A model generated the notes under the pieces. The model saw only the letters and a list, made by a program, of their open reading frames with translations. It did not search any database and was not told where the DNA came from. Below, one piece after another: positions 8,103 to 16,119 of a stretch of 64,000 bases of DNA. Origin of the DNA: Bacteroidaceae bacterium (lineage in GTDB: Bacteria > Bacteroidota > Bacteroidia > Bacteroidales > Bacteroidaceae); NCBI GenBank assembly GCA_017525235.1, contig JAFXTC010000038.1, forward strand, positions 26,214 through 90,213, given 5' to 3'. The translations under genes and the position numbers were made by a program. Positions within the stretch are counted from its first letter, which is position 1. Each line of letters starts with the position of its first letter.

Positions 8103-11100
8103 ATGAAAAAAATATTCTTACTTCTTATGCTTTGCCTCCCGTTGGGCATGATAGCAGCCAACAAGAAAACGACTGTCTCTAGAGTTGCTACGCTTGTTAC
8201 GCTGACAGATAATGTTGATTATCAGATAACAGGTGCAACACCATTTACGGATGAAGGCATGGTGAATATCGAGAACACAGACCATGCTGTTCTTATCCTT
8301 GCCCAGATAAAACCTTCTGTTGCCATCAGCAACTGGCTCAGCAAGGTTCAGATTAACGGAGAAAAGGCTGTCAATAACGGCAATTGTCAGGTGAAACTAT
8401 ACAACCGGGGATGTATTATTATGCCTTATGGCAGGAACTATAAGCCTTTGACTGTTTATGACGGGCAGAATTTTGAAGGTGAGAGTTGTAGCGACTTCGG
8501 CACAGAAAATTCTGGTGGCTATATGAACACGCTGTCTGCCAAAAAGCTGAACAACCGCATCCGTTCCTTCAAACTGAAGAGAGGTTATATGGTAACGTTT
8601 TCAACGCGTGCTCAGGGACGAGGCTATAGCCGTTGTTTCATTGCGGCAAGCAAAGACCTTGAGATGGCAACCCTTCCAGCTGTACTGGACAAGAAGATTT
8701 CCTCTTACCGTATCTTCAAATGGTACGATACAGGTAAGCCTCAGTTGGCGGCAAGGGGAGGCGACAATGCCATCTGTTCAGCCTTGAATGTTACCAGCAC
8801 TTATACGTGGGGTACCACCAGCGATATGTCACCCGATGTTGAGAACGTTCCCCATCATATCTACGAGAACTATCCGGCACCAGCGACAGTAGGAGCTTGT
8901 ACTACTTCGCCTCACATGAAGACCAATAACGAGCCCATGAACAAGGATGATGATCCTAAAGGCAAAACAGAGGACGTGGATGCCGTGTTGGCAAATTGGG
9001 AGGATTTGATGGCAACAGGTATGCGACTCTGCTCACCCTCTTCATGGGATGGGAGCGATTATACAAACGGCACAGGCTTCATCAAGCAATTCATCGACAG
9101 CATAGATGCACGTGGATGGCGTTGTGATATCATAGACCTCCACTGCTACTGGCCAGAGAGCAACTTTGGCACCATTAGGAACTGGACCAATTCAACGGGG
9201 CGGCCAGTGTGGATATCCGAATGGGTGTGGGGTGCTTCTTGGAATAACAACGGCGCTTTTGCCAGCGGAGTAACCGAATCGCAAAATGCTGAGACCCTAA
9301 AACGAATCTGTCCTGTGCTAAACAACAATGACTGCATAGAACGTTATTACTATTGGCACGAAGAGCGTGACCCCTCCAAACTCTACAAAAACGGTAGTCT
9401 TACAGAAGCTGGCACATACTATGCTAGCATCAACTCTGGGGTGGGTTATAACGGCAAGTATGACTTTATTCCCACTACGCCTCCGCAATACGGCCCGTCG
9501 AATTTTACTCGGAAAGTACTTTCTACAGGCAAGACTCGTCTTTCGTGGAGAGACTCCAACGGAGAATTTAACCAGTTGATGGAAATTCAGATGAAGGATG
9601 AACAAGGTCAGTGGGTGGTTCTTGATACCATTGCACAGAAAGAAGCGGCCTCAAACTACACATATGATATTGACAATGATGACGAGGATGTTATCTACCG
9701 TCTTCATCTCATAGACCTCAATGGTAAGGAATACTATACGTACGACGAATTAGAATTGGGAGATGCCTTTGAGATAGACGGACAAGTTCTATATGCTGGT
9801 GGAAACCTGTTCCCCAACGGAGACTTTGACCTAGGTTTTACGGGCTGGATCAATGGAGCAGGAAAACCTCTTTCCGAACCTCAGTTCCAGGCAGTGGGTG
9901 ATGGCGGCTATCAGGGAGGTGCTTATTTGCAATCCCATCTCAATGGAACAGCCAGTAGTGTGGCTTCCATTAAGACGGTTGTCAATCTTGTTGCTGGAGA
10001 GAATTATGTGTTCCGCATAGTGGCTCGCAACGGAAGCAATTATCTTAAATTCAGTCTTTCTGACAATGGTTCTACGCTTTCAAAGGAGGTTGCCAAAGCC
10101 GCAAATACAACAGAATGGGGTGTTAATACTTTCCAGTTTAATGCCGAAACCTATACCTATGGTATACTTTCCTGTTATGCGTTGGCTGCTAAGGCTCAGA
10201 TTGATGATGTGCAGTTACGGCAACTCTTCCCCACACGTGAAGCTGCTATTGCCGATGGAGTAGAGAAGGCTCGCCTTAGAGCCGAAGCGCAGAAAGCCTA
10301 TAATACGGAATATTCCTTCCTCAATGATGATTTGACTGCCCGGATGTCTGCTATTACGGAATCTGATGAGGCGGCATTGGAACAGGCTAAGACCGTGTTG
10401 GCAGAGCATCTGACAGCGATAGGGAAAAAGGCGGAGACAAAAGTCTTGGCTACCACGCTGAAAGCTGTGAAGCAGAAACCGTGTCCGGCCTATGATGATA
10501 TGCTGTCCCTCATGAACAGTGCCGATGAGGCTCAGACTGCCGAGGAGGTGATTGTATCGGTTAATCAGTTGCTGGCATTGATGGATAAATACCTCGCCTT
10601 CACCCGCTCTAGCAAACAGCCGAAGACTCCTTCCTTTGCAAACGAGAAGTCTGATGGTTGGCAGGTTAAAGCAGGAACCTATAAAGATGGTGACCAACGG
10701 ACAGCTACCAAATTTGGAAAGACTTGTTGGAATGCATGGTGGAGTACAACCCGCCAAGATGCTACTATGGAGATTAATCAAACCCTTACCAACTTGCCTG
10801 AGGGTTATTACCAATTGGAGTGCAAGGCTATGACGGAGCATTTCTGCATATCAGACCAGCATGGTTTCCTCAGAAGTGGTGGGGTGGAGGCTGTAACGCC
10901 AACAATCCGCAAAGGCTATTTTGACATGCCTGTCCCCAATCCTTGGGACACCCTGACCACAACACCTTTATATGTTGAGGCTGGCGGTTCGCTCACTATT
11001 GGCTTTGTCGGTTCAAAGGAGGGAGCAGAAACCGGAAAGTGGCATTCTTTCGGCAATGCCTCAGGTACCAGTGACAATCGTGAAGGCTGGTGGATTGCCA

Positions 11101-11312
11101 CAGATTTTGTGCTCAAGTACCATGCCATCGATTCTGAGGACGGCTTGATAAATGAAGAATTAAGAGTGAAGAATGAAGAATTGCCTGACGCTGTGTATGA
11201 CCTTAGCGGCCGCAGAATCAATTCTCAATTCTCAACTCTCAATTCTCAATTACCCAAGGGAATATATATAAAGGTAGAGAACGGACGAGCGAAACGGGTT
11301 GCCGTCAGGTGA
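8103..11312 (+). CDS. Large secreted glycoside hydrolase, GH128-like, with carbohydrate-binding and type IX sorting regions
   Basis: This 1069-residue protein has a signal peptide (about 1-19, ending GMIAAN). Residues about 190-460 resemble the glycosyl hydrolase catalytic core of GH128 (Asl1-type beta-1,3-glucanases): an NNEP motif puts a candidate acid/base Glu at 277 and WISEWVWG a candidate nucleophile Glu at 373. A fibronectin-like stretch follows (about 465-560), then a galactose-binding-like module (NLFPNGDFDLGFTGW, about 570-710), a helical linker and a second beta-sandwich module (about 840-1010). The C-terminus (YDLSGRRI...PKGIYIKV) looks like a type IX secretion sorting tail. Two heptamer DNA repeats are translated on either side of that motif. 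It is convergent with a GH30-like gene. The family assignment is by remote resemblance; substrate unproven. Confidence 0.7.
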   Translation: MKKIFLLLMLCLPLGMIAANKKTTVSRVATLVTLTDNVDYQITGATPFTDEGMVNIENTDHAVLILAQIKPSVAISNWLSKVQINGEKAVNNGNCQVKLYNRGCIIMPYGRNYKPLTVYDGQNFEGESCSDFGTENSGGYMNTLSAKKLNNRIRSFKLKRGYMVTFSTRAQGRGYSRCFIAASKDLEMATLPAVLDKKISSYRIFKWYDTGKPQLAARGGDNAICSALNVTSTYTWGTTSDMSPDVENVPHHIYENYPAPATVGACTTSPHMKTNNEPMNKDDDPKGKTEDVDAVLANWEDLMATGMRLCSPSSWDGSDYTNGTGFIKQFIDSIDARGWRCDIIDLHCYWPESNFGTIRNWTNSTGRPVWISEWVWGASWNNNGAFASGVTESQNAETLKRICPVLNNNDCIERYYYWHEERDPSKLYKNGSLTEAGTYYASINSGVGYNGKYDFIPTTPPQYGPSNFTRKVLSTGKTRLSWRDSNGEFNQLMEIQMKDEQGQWVVLDTIAQKEAASNYTYDIDNDDEDVIYRLHLIDLNGKEYYTYDELELGDAFEIDGQVLYAGGNLFPNGDFDLGFTGWINGAGKPLSEPQFQAVGDGGYQGGAYLQSHLNGTASSVASIKTVVNLVAGENYVFRIVARNGSNYLKFSLSDNGSTLSKEVAKAANTTEWGVNTFQFNAETYTYGILSCYALAAKAQIDDVQLRQLFPTREAAIADGVEKARLRAEAQKAYNTEYSFLNDDLTARMSAITESDEAALEQAKTVLAEHLTAIGKKAETKVLATTLKAVKQKPCPAYDDMLSLMNSADEAQTAEEVIVSVNQLLALMDKYLAFTRSSKQPKTPSFANEKSDGWQVKAGTYKDGDQRTATKFGKTCWNAWWSTTRQDATMEINQTLTNLPEGYYQLECKAMTEHFCISDQHGFLRSGGVEAVTPTIRKGYFDMPVPNPWDTLTTTPLYVEAGGSLTIGFVGSKEGAETGKWHSFGNASGTSDNREGWWIATDFVLKYHAIDSEDGLINEELRVKNEELPDAVYDLSGRRINSQFSTLNSQLPKGIYIKVENGRAKRVAVR
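11151..11251. repeat. Two heptamer arrays translated inside the sorting tail
   Basis: AATGAAG, AATTAAG, AGTGAAG, AATGAAG (11151-11178) and AATTCTC, AATTCTC, AACTCTC, AATTCTC (11220-11247) are period-7 arrays like those between genes. Here they are in frame and encode NEELRVKNEEL and NSQFSTLNSQL, flanking the conserved YDLSGRR core. Confidence 0.85.
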
Positions 11313-11355
11313 GACAAGTCCTTCTGTGAGTTAGAAGCAGCAGTAGGGTATACTT

Positions 11356-12900
11356 TTATCTGTTTTTGTATATCTTTCTGGTGGTTCCGTCCCTCCTTTG
11401 CTCTATGCATAAACCAAACGGCTTATCCAGACGTCGCCCTTGCAAGTCGTAATAGATGCTATTGGAGGGTTTGCTGTCTGCTATTAGCGGACTGATAGCG
11501 TCTTCTTCCTCATGGTCTATTATAAAGATGAACGTGTTCAGACTCCGTTCGGGCATACTGAATGTTAGTTCCTGTACAGGCTCATCTATTTCAATGGGTG
11601 TTGCCTGGCAGAGTTTCGCTGTTTCGTTTCCAGTAGACAGCAGGTGTGTACCGCTTTTCACCTTAACAGGCAGTCTAAGCTTCAGCTCGTTGACCGTATT
11701 GGCTGTGTCGATAGCCATGACAATGAGAGAGTCCCCCTTGATATAGGCAGATGTTTCGAATTCGGACTCTGTACCTGTGGAAACATTGGTTTTGGTGCCT
11801 AAACGTGTGGAGCCTGTTACATGTTTTGAGAAGTGCGACATGACATAGGCACGGGGCAACATTTTGTTCTTTGTGTTACCGGAGATGGTGATTTTCCTCC
11901 CGTCAATCTCAACCTGTTCACCTGTACCGATAAAGGCCCAGTGGGCACGCATGTACCAGTAAATATAGCCGGTACAACCTGCCAACATACATTCATTAAG
12001 TTCCTCGGCAAAGATTAACTGTTCGTGCCAAGTGGGAAGATGGTCGATATGATCGGTTACGGAGTGTTCTGTCATCCATACCTCTTTGTTATATTTGGAG
12101 GCTAATGTGGAAGCACTCTTCATGTTTCCCAAAGGTGGATGTCCGTAAAGGTGACCCGCAATGATGTCAATCTGCTTGCGTGCTGTTGCATCTTTCATTA
12201 GCATGTCGGAATACTTGGGGTCGAATCCCAAAGGCTCGGCACTTATGAGGCGGACGCCAGGATATTTCTCCCTGTCAAGCATGTGGGCATAGTTTTTCAC
12301 CAGATTCAACTGTTGCTCGGGCGTGTAGAGACAGCCAGAGTAATTGACCCACCAGTCGGGCTCATTCTGAATGGAAACAGCATCCACGTTGACACCCTTC
12401 GATTTCATATACTCCAGAAACATGTTCAGCCAAGGGAAGAATTTCTCATAGCAGTCTTGACGCAATTCTCCACGTTGCTCGTTCTCATCTCCTGTTTTGC
12501 CTCCAGAGGCAGAACCGTTAGTCTTGTACTCTCCTGGTGGGGACCAAGGCGTACCGAAGACAATGCCTCCGCGCTGTTTCACAATCTTGGCAGATGGTAC
12601 AGAGCCTTGCCAGTCGTAGGGGGAGTCATAGTTGCCCCACTCAGGAATAATGATATCACCTTCGAAGTTGGGCGATATCTCCATGCGCATAATATTCAGA
12701 CCGATCTTTGAAGATGGTCCGTAGAGCATTTTTACGGGTTGGGTGTCTGTTCCATAGGGACACATAGCACCCTCACTGCACGCTGCTCCGAAGCCTGTAA
12801 TCGTCTGATAGTGTGTATTGTTTACCATCACTATTATTGTCTTTGCTTGAACGGTTGCAATAACAGCCAGTACAGAAATTGCTATAAATAATCGTTTCAT
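11356..12900 (-). CDS. Secreted GH30-family glycoside hydrolase
   Basis: This 514-residue protein has a signal peptide (about 1-19, ending VQA). The GH30 pattern is clear: TITGFGAACSE near residues 34-44, VSIQNEPDWW with candidate acid/base Glu180, and VWMTEHSVTDH with candidate nucleophile Glu278, then the C-terminal beta side domain. The motif HLYGHPPLG and the segment YIYWYMRAHW are closer to the xylanase-like GH30 branch than to glucosylceramidases, but the Arg-rich glucuronic-acid pocket is not obvious, so beta-1,6-glucanase or another activity remains possible. The tail (YYDLQGRRLDKPFG...) resembles a type IX sorting sequence. It converges on the GH128-like gene with 43 bases between the stops. 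The start fits the signal peptide; a small uncertain frame ends 14 bases upstream. Confidence 0.85.
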   Translation of the reverse strand: MKRLFIAISVLAVIATVQAKTIIVMVNNTHYQTITGFGAACSEGAMCPYGTDTQPVKMLYGPSSKIGLNIMRMEISPNFEGDIIIPEWGNYDSPYDWQGSVPSAKIVKQRGGIVFGTPWSPPGEYKTNGSASGGKTGDENEQRGELRQDCYEKFFPWLNMFLEYMKSKGVNVDAVSIQNEPDWWVNYSGCLYTPEQQLNLVKNYAHMLDREKYPGVRLISAEPLGFDPKYSDMLMKDATARKQIDIIAGHLYGHPPLGNMKSASTLASKYNKEVWMTEHSVTDHIDHLPTWHEQLIFAEELNECMLAGCTGYIYWYMRAHWAFIGTGEQVEIDGRKITISGNTKNKMLPRAYVMSHFSKHVTGSTRLGTKTNVSTGTESEFETSAYIKGDSLIVMAIDTANTVNELKLRLPVKVKSGTHLLSTGNETAKLCQATPIEIDEPVQELTFSMPERSLNTFIFIIDHEEEDAISPLIADSKPSNSIYYDLQGRRLDKPFGLCIEQRRDGTTRKIYKNR

Positions 12901-12914
12901 GATATAATTAGGTG

Positions 12915-13166
12915 TTACTTATGTCTGTTAGCACGCTTTTTGCGGATATCGGCTTTCATCTTGGCCGACCCGCTACCATGTGCTCCTGTGATGTATTGTT
13001 TCTTCTTAGCCTTGGTCTTTATTTTGCCCTGCTCTTCATGCTTGGCTCCTTTGTTGCCGCCTTTGAAGGTGATGCCGTTAAGAATAACGGAAGCGATGTC
13101 GTCAGACCCACCCCCGCCCCCTCCCATAAGGGAGGGGTGCGCTTGATTGTTATTTTTTTCTCTCAT
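12915..13166 (-). CDS. Doubtful small basic protein, its 5' end built from repeat DNA
   Basis: This 83-residue frame encodes a strongly basic C-terminal half (KTKAKKKQYITGAHGSG...KKRANRHK) and ends 14 bases before the GH30 start. Residues about 10-19 (HPSLMGGGGGG) are simply the translation of the GC-rich inverted repeat at 13105-13140, and the first residues lie over the end of the DUF559 remnant. No in-frame ATG follows the repeat until close to the end. It is therefore either a spurious frame or a small gene whose original start was replaced by the inserted element. I recognise no family. Confidence 0.3.
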   Translation of the reverse strand: MREKNNNQAHPSLMGGGGGGSDDIASVILNGITFKGGNKGAKHEEQGKIKTKAKKKQYITGAHGSGSAKMKADIRKKRANRHK

Positions 13167-13413
13167 GTATTATCTTTATTATAGTTTCAATAACATGCTC
13201 TGTATCAAATATTATTTCTTCATTCGAAAAACGAATCAGTTTGCTCCCATAGAACGGTTTCTGCGTTTGTGGGGTGCTTCCTATTTTGACGAGCTAGGTC
13301 CTTTAACAAAGAATATCTGTCACTCGCTGCCCATTTCAACTCATCATTCATCAATATTTTCTTTGTATTCCCCTTTTATGTCCCCTCCCTCACGGGAGGG
13401 GGCGGGGAGGGTC
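13105..13413. mobile_element. Degenerate element: DUF559 remnant between inverted GC-rich repeats
   Basis: Two GC-rich stem-loop repeats of 34-36 bases, 13105-13140 and 13380-13413, face each other as inverted copies. Both begin at the outer edge with GACCC and run inward through CCCTCCC-loop-GGGAGGGG. Between them lie 239 bases holding the remains of a DUF559 endonuclease-like gene, and little else. The unit sits precisely between the stop codon of the AICAR transformylase and the region upstream of GH30. Solo or paired copies of the same repeat occur at 16676, 52635, 54109 and 61657. The composition suggests a decayed mobile unit; that it ever moved is inference. Confidence 0.55.
13150..13351 (-). 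pseudogene. DUF559-family endonuclease remnant with internal deletion and frameshift
   Basis: On the minus strand an ATG complementary to 13349-13351 starts MNDELKWAASDRY, continuing LKDLARQNRKHPTNAETVLW; this matches the usual N-terminus of DUF559 (Vsr-like PD-(D/E)XK) proteins. That frame soon stops. From 13239 a second frame reads LIRFSNEEIIFDTEHVIETI and ends at the TAA at 13150-13152, which matches the usual C-terminus (RFSNEEV...). The central 50-60 residues with the catalytic core are missing and the two parts are out of frame, so the gene is dead. Intact relatives are about 120 residues. It is tightly flanked by inverted GC-rich repeats. Confidence 0.75.
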
Positions 13414-13418
13414 TCTTT

Positions 13419-14600
13419 TTAATGGTGGAATAGTCTGACACCCGTGAAGGTCATGGCGATACCGTACTTGTCGCAGGTGTCGATAACATGGTCGTCACGA
13501 ACACTGCCACCTGCTTGTGCAATATACTGTACACCACTCTTGTGGGCACGCTCTACGTTATCGCCGAAGGGGAAGAAGGCATCGCTACCCAAACATACGT
13601 TCGTGTTCTGGGCAATCCACTCTTTCTTCTCCTCGCGAGTGAGAGGTTCGGGTTTCTCGGTGAAGAACTTCTGCCATTCGCCATCGGCCAGCACATCCAT
13701 ATAGTCGTCGCTGATGTAGATGTCGATGGTGTTGTCGCGGTCGGCACGACGGATATTAGGCAGGAAGGGTAAAGCCATAACCTTAGGATTCTGACGTAGC
13801 CACCAAATGTCGGCCTTGTTACCTGCCAGACGGGTACAGTGGATGCGACTTTGCTGACCGGCACCTATACCAATGGCTTGACCGTCTTTGACGTAGCACA
13901 CACTGTTGCTCTGGGTGTACTTGAGAGTGATGAGAGCAATGATGAGGTCGCGCTTGGCATCGGCAGGGAAGTCTTTGTTCTGGGTGGGGATGTTTTCGAA
14001 GAGAGCGGGATCATCCAACTTAACCTCATTACGACCTTGCTCGAAGGTGATGCCAAAGACCTGCTTACGTTCTATGGGCTCAGGCTTGTAGGCGGGATCT
14101 ATCTTGATAACGTTGTAAGTACCCTTACGCTTTTCGCGTAGAATCTGCAGTGCTTCTTCGGTAAATTCAGGAGCAATCACACCATCGCTAACTTCTGGCT
14201 TGATGAGTAGGGCCGTTGCCTTGTCGCAGCAGTCGGAAAGAGCAATGAAATCGCCATAGCTACTCATACGGTCAGCACCACGAGCTCTGGCGTATGCACA
14301 AGCCTGAGCACTCAGTTCGCCAATGCTTTCTGGAACGAAATAAATGTGGCGTAGCGTGTCAGAGAGGGGAAGACCAACAGCAGCACCCGCAGGACTAACG
14401 TGCTTGAAGCTTGCAGCAGCAGGCAGACCTGTAGCAGCCTTGAGCTCCTTTACTAACTGCCATGCGTTCAGAGCATCAAGAAAGTTGATGTAGCCAGGAC
14501 GACCGTTTAATACTTCGATGGGAAGTTCGCCTCCCTCCATGTAAATGCGAGAGGGTTTCTGGTTGGGATTGCATCCGTACTTAAGTTGTAAATCCTTCAT
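13419..14600 (-). CDS. Stand-alone AICAR formyltransferase (PurH C-terminal-type)
   Basis: This 393-residue cytoplasmic protein contains only the AICAR transformylase domain, which adds a formyl group to AICAR in the next-to-last step of IMP synthesis. The catalytic Lys-His pair sits in FKHVSPAGAAVG (about residues 63-74). Other family motifs are QSNSVCYVKDGQAIGIGAGQQSR, GSDAFFPFGDN and YIAQAGGSVRDD. The IMP-cyclohydrolase (MGS-like) domain that precedes it in bifunctional PurH is absent, and the first residues (LKYGCNPNQKP) start directly at the transformylase fold, so this is not a truncation at the DNA level. Bacteroidetes often carry such a stand-alone copy in addition to full PurH. It is the last gene of the minus-strand series and ends against the degenerate repeat element. 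Confidence 0.88.
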   Translation of the reverse strand: MKDLQLKYGCNPNQKPSRIYMEGGELPIEVLNGRPGYINFLDALNAWQLVKELKAATGLPAAASFKHVSPAGAAVGLPLSDTLRHIYFVPESIGELSAQACAYARARGADRMSSYGDFIALSDCCDKATALLIKPEVSDGVIAPEFTEEALQILREKRKGTYNVIKIDPAYKPEPIERKQVFGITFEQGRNEVKLDDPALFENIPTQNKDFPADAKRDLIIALITLKYTQSNSVCYVKDGQAIGIGAGQQSRIHCTRLAGNKADIWWLRQNPKVMALPFLPNIRRADRDNTIDIYISDDYMDVLADGEWQKFFTEKPEPLTREEKKEWIAQNTNVCLGSDAFFPFGDNVERAHKSGVQYIAQAGGSVRDDHVIDTCDKYGIAMTFTGVRLFHH

Positions 14601-14629
14601 TGTTTTATTTGTATTTTAATTATTGAACA

Positions 14630-14657
14630 TTTACTGTTTACTGTTTACCGTTTGGTA
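14630..14657. repeat. TTTACTG heptamer array
   Basis: Units TTTACTG, TTTACTG, TTTACCG, TTTGGTA occupy part of the 71-base gap between the acyltransferase and the AICAR transformylase. I see no hairpin terminator in the rest of the gap. Confidence 0.7.
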
Positions 14658-14671
14658 ACTTTCATTCTTCA

Positions 14672-16081
14672 TTAAAACTGATAGTACAAGAATGGTGTGA
14701 TGTTACTGTCGTGAAACTCTATGACCAATTGGACGGCGCAGGCGAATGCTAGCAGTTTCATGAGCCAAGGAGAATAGATGAAATTTATCATCATCCTGTT
14801 ATAATACCTTTCTTTTATACAGAGCAGCAAACCACAGCCAACCATCATCATCAACCAGGTTGGGCGCATTGCGATGAAAGCGGGAATGCTCTCGGTGCGG
14901 AAATTGGTAAATATCTGTTTGAAGAGTGTATAGACCGTGTCAATATCTGGTGAACGGAAGACCGTCCAACTACACACAATAAAGATACCTGTGAAGATAA
15001 TACAGAAAGGTTTTACAAACCATGTATCAGGAATCCTATGGAGTAAATGTTGCAAGCTTTTGTGAATGACCAATGCCAAACCGTGCAGCAATCCCCACAG
15101 GGTAAACATGAAGGTGCTTCCGTGCCAGAGACCAACCAACAGAAAGGTTATAAGACAATTTAGACCTGTCGCTATCCTTCCTTGTTTATTACCTCCCAGT
15201 GGGATATACACATAGTCTCTGAACCATGTAGAAAGCGAAATGTGCCACCTGCGCCAGAATTCGGTAACATTCAGACTCTGATAAGGGAAACGGAAGTTTT
15301 CGCGCAGGCGAATGCCCATAAGGGCTGCCAGTCCGATGCTTATATCGCTATATCCCGAGAAGTCGAGATATATTTGCAAAGAGAATCCCAGCATGCCCAT
15401 GAGGTTCTCGAAACCGGAATATGTGAGTGGGGAGTCGAATATCCAGTTGTTGTATTGTGCAATGTAATCAGCAACAACGGCCTTCTTGAGGATTCCTAGA
15501 ATAATAAGCCAGAGTCCTGAGTACATAAGTCGTTCACTCACTGTTTGCTTTCTCTGTATCTGTGGAAAGAAGGTCTCTGCCCTTGTGATAGGTCCTGCAA
15601 AGAGGAGAGGAAAGAAGGAAAGGTAGAAGATGTATTCCAGAAAACTGACATCAAGGATAAATTTCTTTCTATATACATCCATAGAATAGCTGATAGCTTG
15701 GAAGGTATAGAAAGAAATTCCAACGGGCAGTGCGATGTCAGGCAGCGAGAGGTTTCCTTCTATAAGGCGGTTTAGGTGGAAGAGTGTTGCACCTGCATAT
15801 TTGAAGTAAACCAAAGGTGCCAAGTCCAGTAAGATTATGCTCAGCAGGAAGGTCTTTCGCTTGAAACCCGTGTATTGTTTCATGATTCTTGTCAGTGACC
15901 ATGAAACAAGAGCCGTTAGGGGCAGCAACTGCATCAGCCACCCGTTGACAGAATAGAAGAATCCCAGACTAACGATGGTTACATAAAGCATCATTCCTGT
16001 CCGTGTGGAACGGCGCAGGAGAGCAAATATCATCAGAAAGATGATAAATATGGCCCAAAACTGAATGCTTGTAAATATCAT
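14672..16081 (-). CDS. MBOAT-family membrane O-acyltransferase (AlgI/PatA-like)
   Basis: This 469-residue protein has about 11-12 hydrophobic segments. The MBOAT signature is visible in NVTEFWRRWHISLSTWFRDY and in LVGLWHGSTF, the latter carrying the His thought to be catalytic. The protein should pass acyl groups, normally acetyl, across the inner membrane for transfer to a polysaccharide or peptidoglycan. Its upstream neighbour on the same strand, 32 bases away, is an SGNH-type protein. The pair matches the AlgI-AlgX/J and PatA-PatB arrangement in which MBOAT delivers the acyl group and the SGNH protein attaches it. The nearby exopolysaccharide locus is one plausible acceptor, but that link is inference. 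Confidence 0.88.
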   Translation of the reverse strand: MIFTSIQFWAIFIIFLMIFALLRRSTRTGMMLYVTIVSLGFFYSVNGWLMQLLPLTALVSWSLTRIMKQYTGFKRKTFLLSIILLDLAPLVYFKYAGATLFHLNRLIEGNLSLPDIALPVGISFYTFQAISYSMDVYRKKFILDVSFLEYIFYLSFFPLLFAGPITRAETFFPQIQRKQTVSERLMYSGLWLIILGILKKAVVADYIAQYNNWIFDSPLTYSGFENLMGMLGFSLQIYLDFSGYSDISIGLAALMGIRLRENFRFPYQSLNVTEFWRRWHISLSTWFRDYVYIPLGGNKQGRIATGLNCLITFLLVGLWHGSTFMFTLWGLLHGLALVIHKSLQHLLHRIPDTWFVKPFCIIFTGIFIVCSWTVFRSPDIDTVYTLFKQIFTNFRTESIPAFIAMRPTWLMMMVGCGLLLCIKERYYNRMMINFIYSPWLMKLLAFACAVQLVIEFHDSNITPFLYYQF

Positions 16082-16091
16082 AACCCTAATC

Positions 16092-16119
16092 TCTCAACTT
16101 TCAATTTTCAACTTTATTT
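16092..16119. repeat. TTTCAAC/TCTCAAC heptamer array
   Basis: Units TCTCAAC, TTTCAAT, TTTCAAC, TTTATTT fill most of the gap between the SGNH and MBOAT genes and slightly overlap the SGNH 3' end. Confidence 0.75.

Noticed and set aside
10215-10841. 208-residue minus-strand frame in the GH128-like gene
   Set aside because: Antisense shadow without start signals; the plus-strand protein is continuous and domain-rich.
13380-13413. Simple terminator for the AICAR transformylase gene
   Set aside because: The stem-loop could terminate transcription, but the same sequence occurs inside coding genes and pairs with an inverted copy, so the repeat-family reading explains more.
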